A stretch of DNA of 64,000 nucleotides. Origin: Maribacter caenipelagi (lineage in GTDB: Bacteria; Bacteroidota; Bacteroidia; Flavobacteriales; Flavobacteriaceae). This document shows, piece by piece, positions 51,483-59,953 of this stretch (its first letter is position 1; every line of letters begins with the position of its first letter). The notes under the pieces are model-generated. The model was not told the origin of the DNA, ran no database searches, and was given only the letters and a program-made list of their open reading frames with translations. Where the stretch lies: assembly GCF_004364175.1 (NCBI RefSeq), contig NZ_SNZW01000016.1, forward strand, positions 1 to 64,000. The letters run 5' to 3'. The position numbers and the translations under genes are program-made.

Positions 51483-52550
51483 TTAAAGAGGATGGTCTTT
51501 ATGGTAAGCGACTAAAAATAGTACAACTGCATTGTAGCTTCGTATACCTTCAGATTGATTGTTGGCTTTTAGAAATGTATCGAATATTGATTTAAATACC
51601 GGTTCCATCGGGTTTTCATAAGAATTCCAAAAAATTGACATTTCTTGAAAATTACTTTTTACCCCAGAATTTAAGAGTAGCATTAATCTATCAAAATCAT
51701 CTGTATTTGCTCTTCTTATATCACTTAAACAATAACCTAAAGCATAGGCGTAAGCAGCATATTTAAAATATACATCTTCATTATTCGATGTTACCAGGTA
51801 ACCAATAAAGTTTGTTTCGTTTTCGGCGGAGTAACCTAACTGATGCCCAACTTCGTGACCGGCAACAAAAGGGAATCTAAAGTTAGGCAGTAGGCCATTA
51901 ACTTGAGCTTCGTTGGTAAACGGATTTAAATATCCGGCGTAGCCCATATATGTTAATCCTGTGCTGAATAATGATTTTTTTATACTTGGTCTATCGTAAG
52001 CCAAAAACGGATGTATGGTTTTTAATTGATCATAGCCTTCAATAGTTTTCTTGAAAATTTCCTTTTGTGAATACGGAATTTTAACGGCTACACTAGAGTC
52101 TTTGGTAATTGTAAATTGTGATTCGTTGGTTTTGAGAATTAACCGTTCTGTAAATTCTAATAGATCTTGGTAGTCTTTATTCGGTACTAACGCTAACTTT
52201 TTTGACAGCGGTTCCCGATAATAATTCATGCCCCACATTACATGAAATGTAAAATATACAACAGAGAGAACCATGGCTATATTCTGTAAAAACTGAAGTT
52301 TATGGCGCCAAATATATTTTCGGTTTTTAATTACATATATAAGTACGAGCAGTAGAAGAATAAAGTAAATAATATCGCCTACTGAGAAAGGTACCCATCC
52401 AAACAGGAGTCTAAAGAATTTTGAAATTACAGGGTATAATGCGTTGCTGTAATATTCCTCAACTATATCGGTACGCTTACCTAGCCATTTTACAATGATG
52501 ATTTGGGGAATCAATGAAATTGCAATGGCATTCTTAAAAGATATCTTCAT
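51483..52550 (-). CDS. DUF3810 family membrane metalloprotease-like protein
   Basis: 355 residues. Three N-terminal membrane helices (about 5-20, 50-75, 90-110) precede a soluble part with FVAGHEVGHQLGYSAENETNFIGYL, an HExxH-type zinc motif near residue 235 with a downstream Glu. It is therefore likely a membrane-anchored zinc protease, though the family is named DUF3810. It starts almost leaderless beside the divergent pepD gene: a -7 box lies five bases from its ATG. Substrate unknown. Confidence 0.85.
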   Translation of the reverse strand: MKISFKNAIAISLIPQIIIVKWLGKRTDIVEEYYSNALYPVISKFFRLLFGWVPFSVGDIIYFILLLLVLIYVIKNRKYIWRHKLQFLQNIAMVLSVVYFTFHVMWGMNYYREPLSKKLALVPNKDYQDLLEFTERLILKTNESQFTITKDSSVAVKIPYSQKEIFKKTIEGYDQLKTIHPFLAYDRPSIKKSLFSTGLTYMGYAGYLNPFTNEAQVNGLLPNFRFPFVAGHEVGHQLGYSAENETNFIGYLVTSNNEDVYFKYAAYAYALGYCLSDIRRANTDDFDRLMLLLNSGVKSNFQEMSIFWNSYENPMEPVFKSIFDTFLKANNQSEGIRSYNAVVLFLVAYHKDHPL

Positions 52551-52555
52551 TATCT

Positions 52556-52563
52556 CAAAAATA
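52556..52563 (-). promoter_or_regulatory. Putative -7 promoter box for the DUF3810 gene
   Basis: Minus strand reads TATTTTTG with five bases between it and the ATG at 52550. Predicted start is 52551, so the leader would be close to zero. Confidence 0.42.
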
Positions 52564-52584
52564 GCGAAATCCTTTTTCTATCAG

Positions 52585-52592
52585 TATTTTTG
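52585..52592 (+). promoter_or_regulatory. Putative -7 promoter box for pepD
   Basis: TATTTTTG on the plus strand ends 26 bases before the pepD ATG. It lies 21 bases from the oppositely directed box of the DUF3810 gene, so the two promoters are back to back. Confidence 0.42.
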
Positions 52593-52618
52593 CAAGCACT
52601 AACCGTGAAAAAAAAAGT

Positions 52619-54064
52619 ATGGAAATTAATAAATTGGAGCCAACGGCTGTTTGGAAGAATTTTTCAAGATTGAACGCGGTACCTAGGCCTTCTAAAAAAG
52701 AGGAAAGGGTAATTAGATTTATGTTGGAATTTGGTAATGATCTTGGTCTAGAAACTTTTTCTGATGAAATAGGTAATGTTATTATTAGAAAGCCTCCGAC
52801 CAAAGGTATGGAGGCTAAGAAAATGATAACGCTGCAAAGTCATTTAGATATGGTGCACCAAAAAAATGCAGATACCGTATTTGATTTTGATGCACAAGGT
52901 ATAGAAATGTATGTTGATGAAGATTGGGTGAAAGCTAGAGGAACTACGTTAGGTGCCGATAATGGTATGGGTGTAGCTGCAATTATGGCTCTTTTAGAGA
53001 GTACTGATATTCCTCATCCTGCTCTTGAAGCCTTATTCACTATTGACGAAGAAACGGGTATGACGGGAGCATTTGAATTAAAAGCAGGTGTTCTACAAGG
53101 TGAAATTCTTTTGAATTTAGATACCGAAGAAGATGACGAAATTGATATAGGTTGTGCAGGTGGTATTGATGTTACGGCAAAAAGAACCTATAATGAAAAA
53201 GATGGTACGCATGGTGATGCCGGTATGGAGATTACCGTAAAAGGTTTAAAGGGTGGTCATAGTGGTATGGATATTCATAAAGGTTTAGGTAATGCCAATA
53301 AAATTATGAATCGAATACTTTTCTTAGGTCTTGAATACAATGTTCGTATTAGTTCATTGAACGGTGGCAGTTTAAGAAATGCGATACCAAGAGAAAGTGT
53401 CTGTAAATTAAATGTTGGTAGAAAGCACGCCGATCAATTTTTAAAGAAAGTCAATAAGCTTTCTGAAGCAATTAAAGCGGAGTTGAGTGTTCAAGAACCG
53501 AATTTACAAATTGAATTAGTAGATGTAAAGCCTGCTAAAAAAGTAATGGGACTTGGAGCTCAAGAAAAATTGATTAAAGCTGTTTATGCGGCGCAAAACG
53601 GAGTGTATGCTATGAGTGGTGCTATCGATGATTTGGTAGAAACTTCGAATAATATAGCAATTGTAAAAGTAGACAAAGGAGAAATAACTATTGGTTGTTT
53701 AACTCGTTCATCGGTTGATACTGCGAAGTTAGATTTAGCGAATTCTTTACGTTCGGCTTTTGAGATCAGTGGTTTTGATGTTGAACTTAGTGGTTCGTAC
53801 CCTGGGTGGAATCCGAATCCGAATTCTGAAATTTTAACTGTGGCTAAATCTACCTATATTGATTTGTTTAAAGAACAGCCAAGGGTTGTTGCTTGTCATG
53901 CAGGTTTGGAATGTGGTATTTTTGGTCAAAATTATCCTGATGTAGATATGGTAAGTTTCGGACCTACTATACTTGGAGCTCATTCACCAGATGAGCGTGT
54001 AAGTATTTCATCTGTTCAGAAATTTTGGAAATTACTTTTAGAGATATTGAAGAACACGAATTAG
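52619..54064 (+). CDS. pepD: Aminoacyl-histidine dipeptidase (M20 family, PepD)
   Basis: 481 residues. M20 zinc exopeptidase. Motifs: MITLQSHLDMVHQK (first His/Asp, about 78), WVKARGTTLGADNGMGVAAIMALLE (about 105-130), LFTIDEETGMTGAFEL (catalytic Glu pair, about 147), a dimerisation lid with KGGHSGMDIHKGLGNANKIMNRIL, and CHAGLECGIFGQNYPDVDMVSFGPT near the end. It hydrolyses Xaa-His dipeptides and other small peptides in the cytosol. Normal length for the family. Single gene. Confidence 0.93.
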   Translation: MEINKLEPTAVWKNFSRLNAVPRPSKKEERVIRFMLEFGNDLGLETFSDEIGNVIIRKPPTKGMEAKKMITLQSHLDMVHQKNADTVFDFDAQGIEMYVDEDWVKARGTTLGADNGMGVAAIMALLESTDIPHPALEALFTIDEETGMTGAFELKAGVLQGEILLNLDTEEDDEIDIGCAGGIDVTAKRTYNEKDGTHGDAGMEITVKGLKGGHSGMDIHKGLGNANKIMNRILFLGLEYNVRISSLNGGSLRNAIPRESVCKLNVGRKHADQFLKKVNKLSEAIKAELSVQEPNLQIELVDVKPAKKVMGLGAQEKLIKAVYAAQNGVYAMSGAIDDLVETSNNIAIVKVDKGEITIGCLTRSSVDTAKLDLANSLRSAFEISGFDVELSGSYPGWNPNPNSEILTVAKSTYIDLFKEQPRVVACHAGLECGIFGQNYPDVDMVSFGPTILGAHSPDERVSISSVQKFWKLLLEILKNTN

Positions 54065-54091
54065 ATTAAAAAATAAAATTTTGTACTAAAG

Positions 54092-54119
54092 AATCCCTAG
54101 TTAAAACTGGGGATTTTTG
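54092..54119. terminator. Terminator after pepD, overlapping the end of the GH5 gene
   Basis: 11-bp stem AATCCCTAGTT / AACTGGGGATT (54092-54102 with 54105-54115, one G-T pair) with T run after. It terminates pepD on the plus strand; the convergent GH5 stop lies inside it. Confidence 0.72.
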
Positions 54120-55174
54120 CTTTTTAACTCTTCTCGCACCATTAATCCGCTTTGCGTTAAATCGCTAGTATTCCATCCTCCGGTAAAACTGGCGTCAGGT
54201 AAAAGGGCAGCTGAACTTTCTTCTTTATTGGCTATAGACCAGTTACACCATGATATTTTGTTCTCGTCTAAGAAAGCCCACCAAGTATTAGCTTCGTCAA
54301 CATCAATATAGCCATCACCAGAAGCATCTGTAGTTCCGAATTCAGTAGCAAAGATGGGAATGTTGTTATCTAATGCTTCTTGAGCGGTATCTCGTAATTC
54401 TTGTCTATGTGTGGTAGCATAATAGTGTAAGGTGTAGGCAACATTATCATCTTCAATTTTATTACCTATGACATCATCTACATTTTGCGACCAGTTTCTT
54501 GTGCCACAAACTACAATATTATCTGGGTCGTATTTTCTAATTTCAGCGATTACACTCTCATGATAGGGTTTTAAAATAGTGTTCCATGATACATTTAATG
54601 GTTCATTGTAAATTTCATAAATGATGTTCGGTTGATTGCCGTACTTCTGTGCAACTTCAGTAAAAAAGGCTTTTGCTTGCGCTTCATAATCTTCTGCATG
54701 GTGACTATGCCAATCTACAATAACATATATACCTTCTGCGATTGCAGCATCTATTACAGTAAATACTTTTTCTTTTTCGGTCTCAGGATTTGTTATGTAG
54801 CCTTCTGAATCTTCTACTCCCATAGCAGCTCGTACAATGGTACATTGCCAATCATCTTTTAACCATGCTACAGTTTCTGGGGTGTAGTATTCTCCGATCC
54901 ATTGGCTCCAGAAAAATGACATACCTCGAAGTTGAACCTCCTTGCCATTTTTGTCAAGTATTTTGTTGCCTTCTATGTGTAGCTGCCCGTGTAATGATAC
55001 CACGGTATCATCTGAATTTGGAGCTGTGGGAGTAGTTGGGGTTGTGGGTGTTTCTTCTGCAGTATTTTCTGTGACAGTTACTGGATTAGTGTTGTCATTA
55101 TTGCTAGTGCCGCAGGAAAGAAAAATACTAAAGAAAAGAAAAACTATAATCGTAACCCTAAATGGTTTAAACAT
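54101..55174 (-). CDS. GH5-family glycoside hydrolase lipoprotein (endoglucanase-like)
   Basis: 357 residues. Lipobox IFLSCGTS, then a Thr/Pro-rich linker (ENTAEETPTTPTTPTAP), then a (beta/alpha)8 GH5 domain from VSLHGQLHIEGNKILDKNGKEVQLRGMSFFW. The general acid Glu is in IIYEIYNEPLN (about 200) and the nucleophile Glu in IPIFATEFGTTDASGDG (about 275). Close in plan to GH5 subfamily 2 cellulases. As a surface lipoprotein it would cut beta-1,4-glucans or related algal polysaccharide outside the cell. It is not in a PUL; no SusC/SusD pair adjoins. Confidence 0.88.
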   Translation of the reverse strand: MFKPFRVTIIVFLFFSIFLSCGTSNNDNTNPVTVTENTAEETPTTPTTPTAPNSDDTVVSLHGQLHIEGNKILDKNGKEVQLRGMSFFWSQWIGEYYTPETVAWLKDDWQCTIVRAAMGVEDSEGYITNPETEKEKVFTVIDAAIAEGIYVIVDWHSHHAEDYEAQAKAFFTEVAQKYGNQPNIIYEIYNEPLNVSWNTILKPYHESVIAEIRKYDPDNIVVCGTRNWSQNVDDVIGNKIEDDNVAYTLHYYATTHRQELRDTAQEALDNNIPIFATEFGTTDASGDGYIDVDEANTWWAFLDENKISWCNWSIANKEESSAALLPDASFTGGWNTSDLTQSGLMVREELKSKNPQF

Positions 55175-55222
55175 AAGAGTTCTAATTTAAAAGGTTAACG
55201 ATTATAGTTTTGTATAGTTATA

Positions 55223-56362
55223 CTATTCAGAAATACCTGTAATTTCTAAGTCAAAAATCAAATCTGCATCTGGGGGGATTGGACCGCCACCTTGTGGACC
55301 ATATCCTAAATGAGAAGGAATGAACAAACGAACTTTATCACCAACTTTCATTGTTAGAAGTCCCTCTCTAAACCCTGCAATTAAACGAGATTCAGGAGAA
55401 TAGTCCATTGGTACTGGCATATAACCGCCTCCTTGTTCTCTGTTCCAATCAAAAACACCATACTTCTCTGCAATCTCTTTATAATTACTGTCAAATAAAG
55501 TACCGTCCATTAAATAACCAGCATACATTACATTTACTTTTTGACCAACTTTTGGTTTGTCACCAGAACCGCTTTCTAAAGTTAAAACTTTAAGACCAGA
55601 AGGTAAAGTCTGAGCTTTTGCTTTTTGAGCTTCGGTGGAAGAAGCAAATTCAGCTTTTATTTTTTGAACTTCAGCTAATTTTTCAGCTTTTTCTTTTTCA
55701 ATAGCTGCAAGTCTATCTTCTTCACCATCAAAATAATCGGTCATTATTTTAACAGCATCGAACTTACGTGCTTCTTTACCGTTTCTAATGATTTCTACGG
55801 TATTCATTAAAACTGGTTCTACAGGTTTGTTGCCTGCGCCTACTGCAACATTTGCAATGGAATCAACTACATCCATACCTTCTACAACTTCACCAAAAAC
55901 GGTGTGCTTGTTGTTTAGCCAAGGCGTTTCTTTATGTGTGATGAAAAACTGGCTACCGTTAGTTGTAGGGCCAGAGTTTGCCATTGAAAGAATACCTTTT
56001 TTATCATGTACTAAAGAATCATTGAATTCGTCCATGAACTTGTAACCAGGGTTTCCGGTTCCTTGTCCTAATGGATCTCCACCTTGAATCATAAAATCCT
56101 TCATAATTCTGTGAAATGTTAGTCCGTCATAATATTTTTTGCCTTTGTATTCTTCGCTAACGAAAGTATTTGTTCCTTCGGCCAAAGAAATAAAGTTGGC
56201 AACTGTAACGGGAGTTTTATCTTGCTCTAACCGAACAATAATATCGCCTTTAGATGTTTTGATGTCGGCAAACAAACCGTCTCCTAAATCAGCTCTTTTA
56301 CTGGTTTTACAGCTGGCTAAAACTAAGCCTATAACTGCAAGCAAGTACATTTTTTTAATCAT
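55223..56362 (-). CDS. Two-domain peptidyl-prolyl isomerase lipoprotein (cyclophilin + FKBP)
   Basis: 379 residues from the Met at 56362 (another Met is three codons upstream). Lipobox LVLASCKTSK. A cyclophilin domain follows (about 35-190: GDIIVRLEQDKTPVTVANFISLAEG, FHRIMKDFMIQGGDPLGQGTGNPGY, LSMANSGPTTNGSQFFIT), then a charged linker (AEKLAEVQKIKAEFASSTEAQKAK) and a C-terminal FKBP domain (about 270-379: VNVMYAGYLMDGTLFDSN, PSHLGYGPQGGGPIPPDADLIFDLEI). It should speed proline isomerisation in periplasmic folding. It follows gldI by ten bases, in the same operon. Confidence 0.9.
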   Translation of the reverse strand: MIKKMYLLAVIGLVLASCKTSKRADLGDGLFADIKTSKGDIIVRLEQDKTPVTVANFISLAEGTNTFVSEEYKGKKYYDGLTFHRIMKDFMIQGGDPLGQGTGNPGYKFMDEFNDSLVHDKKGILSMANSGPTTNGSQFFITHKETPWLNNKHTVFGEVVEGMDVVDSIANVAVGAGNKPVEPVLMNTVEIIRNGKEARKFDAVKIMTDYFDGEEDRLAAIEKEKAEKLAEVQKIKAEFASSTEAQKAKAQTLPSGLKVLTLESGSGDKPKVGQKVNVMYAGYLMDGTLFDSNYKEIAEKYGVFDWNREQGGGYMPVPMDYSPESRLIAGFREGLLTMKVGDKVRLFIPSHLGYGPQGGGPIPPDADLIFDLEITGISE

Positions 56363-56372
56363 AATGGTCATT

Positions 56373-56924
56373 TTAATTTACTGTATTGTCTTGTTGTTTT
56401 TCTATTTGTAAAATTGTAATTGTTGATTTTATAGGAACATTACTTCCTATTTTGTTTTCATCGCCATGGTAGCCAAATGCAATCGATGATGGGAAAAGAA
56501 ACGTAGCTCTTTCATTTTCTTTTAACATCTTAACGGCATCCCTAAGGCCTAAAAACAGTTCTTGCTTATCAACTTTGTAAGTAACAACACCAATTTCTTC
56601 TTTAGAGTAGATTGTGTCGTTATCTAAAGTTAATATATCATAGCTAAATGCTACTAAATCATCTGATTTAGGCGTATAATCGCTTTCTTCGTTTACGTTT
56701 AAATAATGATACCAAGATCCAGAATTACTGTGCGAGTAGTGTTTTAAAGAATCTAGCTTTATAATTTCTTGAATTTTATTTTCTTCTGCTTCAAGTAGTT
56801 TGCGGCTTCTTTCAATAGATGCCTTAAAAAAACTCCCGCTTTTTGTTTGGATTGGTTTTCTAGGTTCAGGACCATCGCAACTGATGACCAAGATGACTAA
56901 AAATAAAAATGAAACTAATCTCAT
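56373..56924 (-). CDS. gldI: Gliding motility lipoprotein GldI (FKBP-type PPIase)
   Basis: 183 residues. Lipobox LVILVISCDGPEPRKP, then a helical stretch (SIERSRKLLEAEENKIQEIIKLDS) and an FKBP-like domain (LVAFSYDILTLDNDTIYSKEEIGVVTYKVDKQELFLGLRDAVKMLKENERATFLFPSSIAFGYHGDENKIGSNVPIKSTITIL). GldI is a lipoprotein required for gliding and the type IX secretion apparatus in Flavobacterium johnsoniae. Its start overlaps the nrnA stop by four bases (ATGA), and a second PPIase gene follows, so the unit couples folding functions. Confidence 0.9.
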   Translation of the reverse strand: MRLVSFLFLVILVISCDGPEPRKPIQTKSGSFFKASIERSRKLLEAEENKIQEIIKLDSLKHYSHSNSGSWYHYLNVNEESDYTPKSDDLVAFSYDILTLDNDTIYSKEEIGVVTYKVDKQELFLGLRDAVKMLKENERATFLFPSSIAFGYHGDENKIGSNVPIKSTITILQIEKQQDNTVN

Positions 56925-57937
56925 GATTGTAATTGATTCTTATATAAAGGTAGTAAAGAAGTAAATTTTGTAATGGTTTCTTCTAAATTATCATCACTTT
57001 TTCCGCCTGCGGCATTTGTATGTCCGCCACCGTTAAAATGCTTTCTTGCAAAATCATTTACCGAAAACTCGCCGACTGATCTAAAAGAAATTTTATAGAT
57101 ACCTTCTTCTCTGTTTTCTATGAATATTACGGCAAACTTAATGCCATCTAAGGTTAGGCCGTAGTTTACAAAACCTTCTGTATCTCCTTTTTGATAGTTA
57201 TAGGTGTCTAATTCGTCTTGACTCATGGTTATGTATGCCGTCGAATACTCTTCTAAGATGACCATATTCTTCAATGCGCAACCTAATAAATGTAGTCTAC
57301 TCGGAGAATTAGTGTCATATATGCGGTGATGAATTTCTGTTCCTTCAGCACCTTTATCCATAAGGTCAGCAATAACTCTATGCGTATTACTTGTAGTCGC
57401 TGCGAACTTGAAAGAACCGGTGTCAGTCATAATACCGGTGTAAATACAGTTGGCCATTTCTGGGGTAATACTGTTTTCATTACCTAATTGGTTGATCAGT
57501 ACATACACCATTTCGCAAGTAGAGCTCATTTTTACATCTGAGTACATAATCTTAGCGTAATCTGATGGCTCTTGGTGATGGTCAACCATAACAAAAGTTG
57601 CCTTTGCCGATTCTAGTATCTCGCTCATCTGACCAACACGACCTAAGTGATTAAAGTCTAAGGTAAAAATGATATCAGCATTATTAATGCAAGATTTGGA
57701 TTGTGAATTTTCTTTTTCAAAATTCAAGATTTGGTCTGAGCCTGGCATCCATTTTAAAAACTTCGGATAGTCATTTGGCGCAACAATACTAGCCTTATGA
57801 CCAGTATTAACCAAATAATGCCAAAGTGCCAATGTTGATCCAATGGCATCTCCATCAGGATTCTTATGTGGTATAATCGCTATTTTCTTTGGTGAAGAAA
57901 GTAGCTTTTTAAGCTCGTTTAGGTGCTCTAAATTCAT
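56921..57937 (-). CDS. nrnA: DHH-family oligoribonuclease/pAp phosphatase (NrnA type)
   Basis: 338 residues. DHH domain: IIPHKNPDGDAIGSTLAL (about 22), FTLDFNHLGRVG and MVDHHQEPSDYAKI (about 120), and DTGSFKFAATTSNTHRVIADLM. C-terminal DHHA1 domain with GEFSVNDFARKHFNGGGHTNAAGG (about 295). NrnA degrades short RNAs and dephosphorylates pAp. It is the first gene of the nrnA-gldI-PPIase operon. A TATCTTTG -7 box lies five bases from the start codon, so a leaderless transcript is predicted. Confidence 0.9.
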   Translation of the reverse strand: MNLEHLNELKKLLSSPKKIAIIPHKNPDGDAIGSTLALWHYLVNTGHKASIVAPNDYPKFLKWMPGSDQILNFEKENSQSKSCINNADIIFTLDFNHLGRVGQMSEILESAKATFVMVDHHQEPSDYAKIMYSDVKMSSTCEMVYVLINQLGNENSITPEMANCIYTGIMTDTGSFKFAATTSNTHRVIADLMDKGAEGTEIHHRIYDTNSPSRLHLLGCALKNMVILEEYSTAYITMSQDELDTYNYQKGDTEGFVNYGLTLDGIKFAVIFIENREEGIYKISFRSVGEFSVNDFARKHFNGGGHTNAAGGKSDDNLEETITKFTSLLPLYKNQLQS

Positions 57938-57942
57938 GGCGG

Positions 57943-57950
57943 CAAAGATA
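57943..57950 (-). promoter_or_regulatory. Putative -7 promoter box for the nrnA-gldI-PPIase operon
   Basis: Minus strand reads TATCTTTG (TAnnTTTG class), five bases before the ATG at 57937. Predicted transcription start is about 57938, directly at the start codon. Confidence 0.42.
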
Positions 57951-58012
57951 CAATTTAATAATATAGGCTTTAAAGCGAAAGCCTTAATTTTACCCAGACT
58001 TAACTATCTCAT

Positions 58013-59041
58013 ATGAAAACTACATACTTTTTCGTCGCTACATTATTATTGGTGGGGTGCTCTTCGAGTAAAAAATCCGTTGAGAATGAAACTGCCAAAT
58101 CCGATTTTACCTTGGCTTTTGGTTCTTGTAATAGAATTGATTTACCTAATCTTTTATGGGATGATATTTTGAATACCGAGCCTGATGTTTGGGTATGGGG
58201 CGGCGATAATATTTATGCCGATACCGACGACATGGCTGCTTTAAGAGCAATGTACAATAAGCAGAAAGAACAAACGGGATATAAAAAACTAGCAGAAACA
58301 ACAGATATTTTAGGTACTTGGGATGATCATGATTATGGATTAAATGATGGCGGAGTAGAATTTGAAGCTAAAGACACTAGTCAGCAAGAGTTTTTGAATT
58401 TTATGAATGTACCGGAAAATAGTCCGTTACGAAAGCGAAAAGGAGTTTATAATGCTAAGAAATATGATGTTGGAAATCATTCGATAAACATTATCATACT
58501 AGATACCCGATATTTTAGAACACAATTAACACCCGACACAGAAACAAAAAAAAGAATAAAACCTAACGAATATGGAGAGGGTACATTATTGGGGCAGGTG
58601 CAATGGCAATGGTTACAGAATGAATTGAATACTTCAAAATCAGATTTTAATATTATTGTCAGCAGTATTCAATATTTGTCTGATGAGCACGGATTTGAAG
58701 CTTGGGGAAATTTTCCTCATGAGGTTGATAAATTTGCAACGATTATAGCGAAATCTAAAGCCAAAGGTGTTGTTATATTATCTGGTGATCGACATATTTC
58801 TGAATTTTCAAAAAGAGAAATAGCTGGTATGGACTATCCTTTAATTGATTTTACCAGTAGTGGGTTAACACATGCTTATAAAGGTTTTACCGGTGAGCCT
58901 AATAAATATAGAATAGGCGAAGTTGTATTTACAGAAAGTTTCGGAATATTAGAGTTTGATTTTACCGCCAAAAAGGTTGATTTTAAAATAGTTGGAGATA
59001 ACGGAATAGTGTTAGAGAAATTAGAACAAGTCTACGAATAG
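58013..59041 (+). CDS. PhoD-like alkaline phosphatase lipoprotein
   Basis: 342 residues. Lipobox LLLVGCSSSKK, then a metallophosphatase domain: LAFGSCNRIDLPNLLWDDI, VWVWGGDNIYADTDDMAALR, TWDDHDYGLNDGG, IIILDTRYFRTQ and VVILSGDRHISEFSK. These fit the PhoD branch, which hydrolyses phosphodiesters and monoesters with Fe/Ca. It should act in the envelope to release phosphate. Single gene; regulation by phosphate is not visible from sequence. Confidence 0.88.
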   Translation: MKTTYFFVATLLLVGCSSSKKSVENETAKSDFTLAFGSCNRIDLPNLLWDDILNTEPDVWVWGGDNIYADTDDMAALRAMYNKQKEQTGYKKLAETTDILGTWDDHDYGLNDGGVEFEAKDTSQQEFLNFMNVPENSPLRKRKGVYNAKKYDVGNHSINIIILDTRYFRTQLTPDTETKKRIKPNEYGEGTLLGQVQWQWLQNELNTSKSDFNIIVSSIQYLSDEHGFEAWGNFPHEVDKFATIIAKSKAKGVVILSGDRHISEFSKREIAGMDYPLIDFTSSGLTHAYKGFTGEPNKYRIGEVVFTESFGILEFDFTAKKVDFKIVGDNGIVLEKLEQVYE

Positions 59042-59071
59042 TTGTGAGATATGTGGAAAAACGTATTTTTG
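59042..59071 (+). promoter_or_regulatory. Promoter of ndk (TTG-N19-TATTTTTG)
   Basis: TTG at 59042-59044, 19 bases, then TATTTTTG at 59064-59071. This is a full Bacteroidota-type promoter, beginning at the phoD-like stop. It predicts a leader of about ten bases. Confidence 0.6.
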
Positions 59072-59086
59072 CGCAAAAATTAAGAT

Positions 59087-59506
59087 ATGAGTACGAATAG
59101 AACGTTTACAATGATTAAACCAGATGCCGTTAAAAACGGACATATTGGGGCTATTTTAGAAAAAATTACTGCTGCTGGTTTTAAAATCGTAGCGATGAAA
59201 TATACACAATTGAGCTTAAGAGATGCACAGGAGTTTTATGGAGTACATAGAGAGCGTCCTTTCTTTGGAGAATTAGTTGAATTCATGACTAGCGGTACAA
59301 TTGTCGCTGCTATCTTAGAAAAAGAAAATGCTGTTGAAGATTTTAGAGCATTGATCGGTGCTACCAATCCTGCAGATGCAGCTGAAGGTACTATTCGTAA
59401 AATGTTTGCTACTAGTATTGGCGAAAATGCAGTACATGGTTCTGATAGTGATGAGAATGCAGCTATTGAAGGTTCATTCCATTTTTCTGGTAGAGAAATT
59501 TACTAA
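59087..59506 (+). CDS. ndk: Nucleoside diphosphate kinase
   Basis: 139 residues. [27 protein letters not shown] at the N terminus, then [18 protein letters not shown] and the active-site His in [18 protein letters not shown] (about 117), which takes the phosphate. It balances NTP pools. Length and motif are normal. It has its own promoter and terminator. Confidence 0.95.
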   Translation: MSTNRTFTMIKPDAVKNGHIGAILEKITAAGFKIVAMKYTQLSLRDAQEFYGVHRERPFFGELVEFMTSGTIVAAILEKENAVEDFRALIGATNPADAAEGTIRKMFATSIGENAVHGSDSDENAAIEGSFHFSGREIY

Positions 59507-59524
59507 GTTAAATTGTTTAAATAT

Positions 59525-59560
59525 AAAAAATGCCAGCTCTTTTGAGCTAGCATTTTTTAT
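59525..59560. terminator. Terminator of ndk
   Basis: Stem AAAAAATGCCAGCTC / GAGCTAGCATTTTTT with one mismatch, loop TTTT, flanked by A and T runs. Followed at once by the heptamer repeat array. Confidence 0.82.
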
Positions 59561-59572
59561 ATATAGTATTTT

Positions 59573-59653
59573 CCAACAGCCAACAGCCAACAGCCAACAG
59601 CCAACAGCCAACAGCCAACAGCCAACAGCCAACAGCCAACAGCCAACAGCCAA
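59573..59653. repeat. Heptamer tandem repeat array (about 11.5 copies of CCAACAG)
   Basis: 81 bases consist of uninterrupted copies of CCAACAG, with no variation seen from the first CCAACAG to the partial last unit. A 7-base period cannot encode a stable reading frame. The array lies three bases beyond the stop of the minus-strand DUF721 gene and after the ndk terminator. On the minus strand it reads (CTGTTGG)n. Confidence 0.95.
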
Positions 59654-59656
59654 TAA

Positions 59657-59953
59657 CTATCTAAGCACTAATTTTTTTACGACTTCTTTCCCGATTTCTT
59701 CATTGAGCATGCGTATTATTTTTGTTTTGCCTAAGCTTAATTCTTCGCGTAATACAGAAGAGCTTAATGACACATAAAGTGTATTGAACTTTAATTCAAT
59801 TTCTGTAGTATAATTATTTACGCCGTTACCCATAAGTTTCGCCCATGCAGCTCTTGCATCAACTTTGTCTATTCCTTTTTCCAGTTTATTCTTTTGAATA
59901 AATGCAGAAAGTGCATCTTTCATTGAAGTATTATCGTTGCCTCTGCTTGCCAT
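59657..59953 (-). CDS. DUF721 family protein (DciA-like)
   Basis: 98 residues. MKDALSAFIQKNKLEKGIDKVDARAAWAKLMGNGVNNYTTEIELKFNTLYVSLSSSVLREELSLGKTKIIRMLNEEIG: the DUF721 fold, a KH-like domain followed by helices. In other bacteria DciA of this family loads the replicative helicase, and the gene often lies near recF/gyr genes. It overlaps the lipocalin-like gene by one base (TAATG). The stop is followed by the heptamer repeat, so no ordinary terminator is seen. Confidence 0.82.
   Translation of the reverse strand: MASRGNDNTSMKDALSAFIQKNKLEKGIDKVDARAAWAKLMGNGVNNYTTEIELKFNTLYVSLSSSVLREELSLGKTKIIRMLNEEIGKEVVKKLVLR

Noticed and set aside
59573..59653. Possible CRISPR array
   Set aside because: Units are 7 bases with no spacers; no cas genes are present.
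59358..59777. Open frame with a repeated PTANSQQ peptide across the heptamer array
   Set aside because: It is antisense or out of frame to ndk and the DUF721 gene, and its repeat arises only from the CCAACAG units, whose 7-base period cannot give a stable frame.
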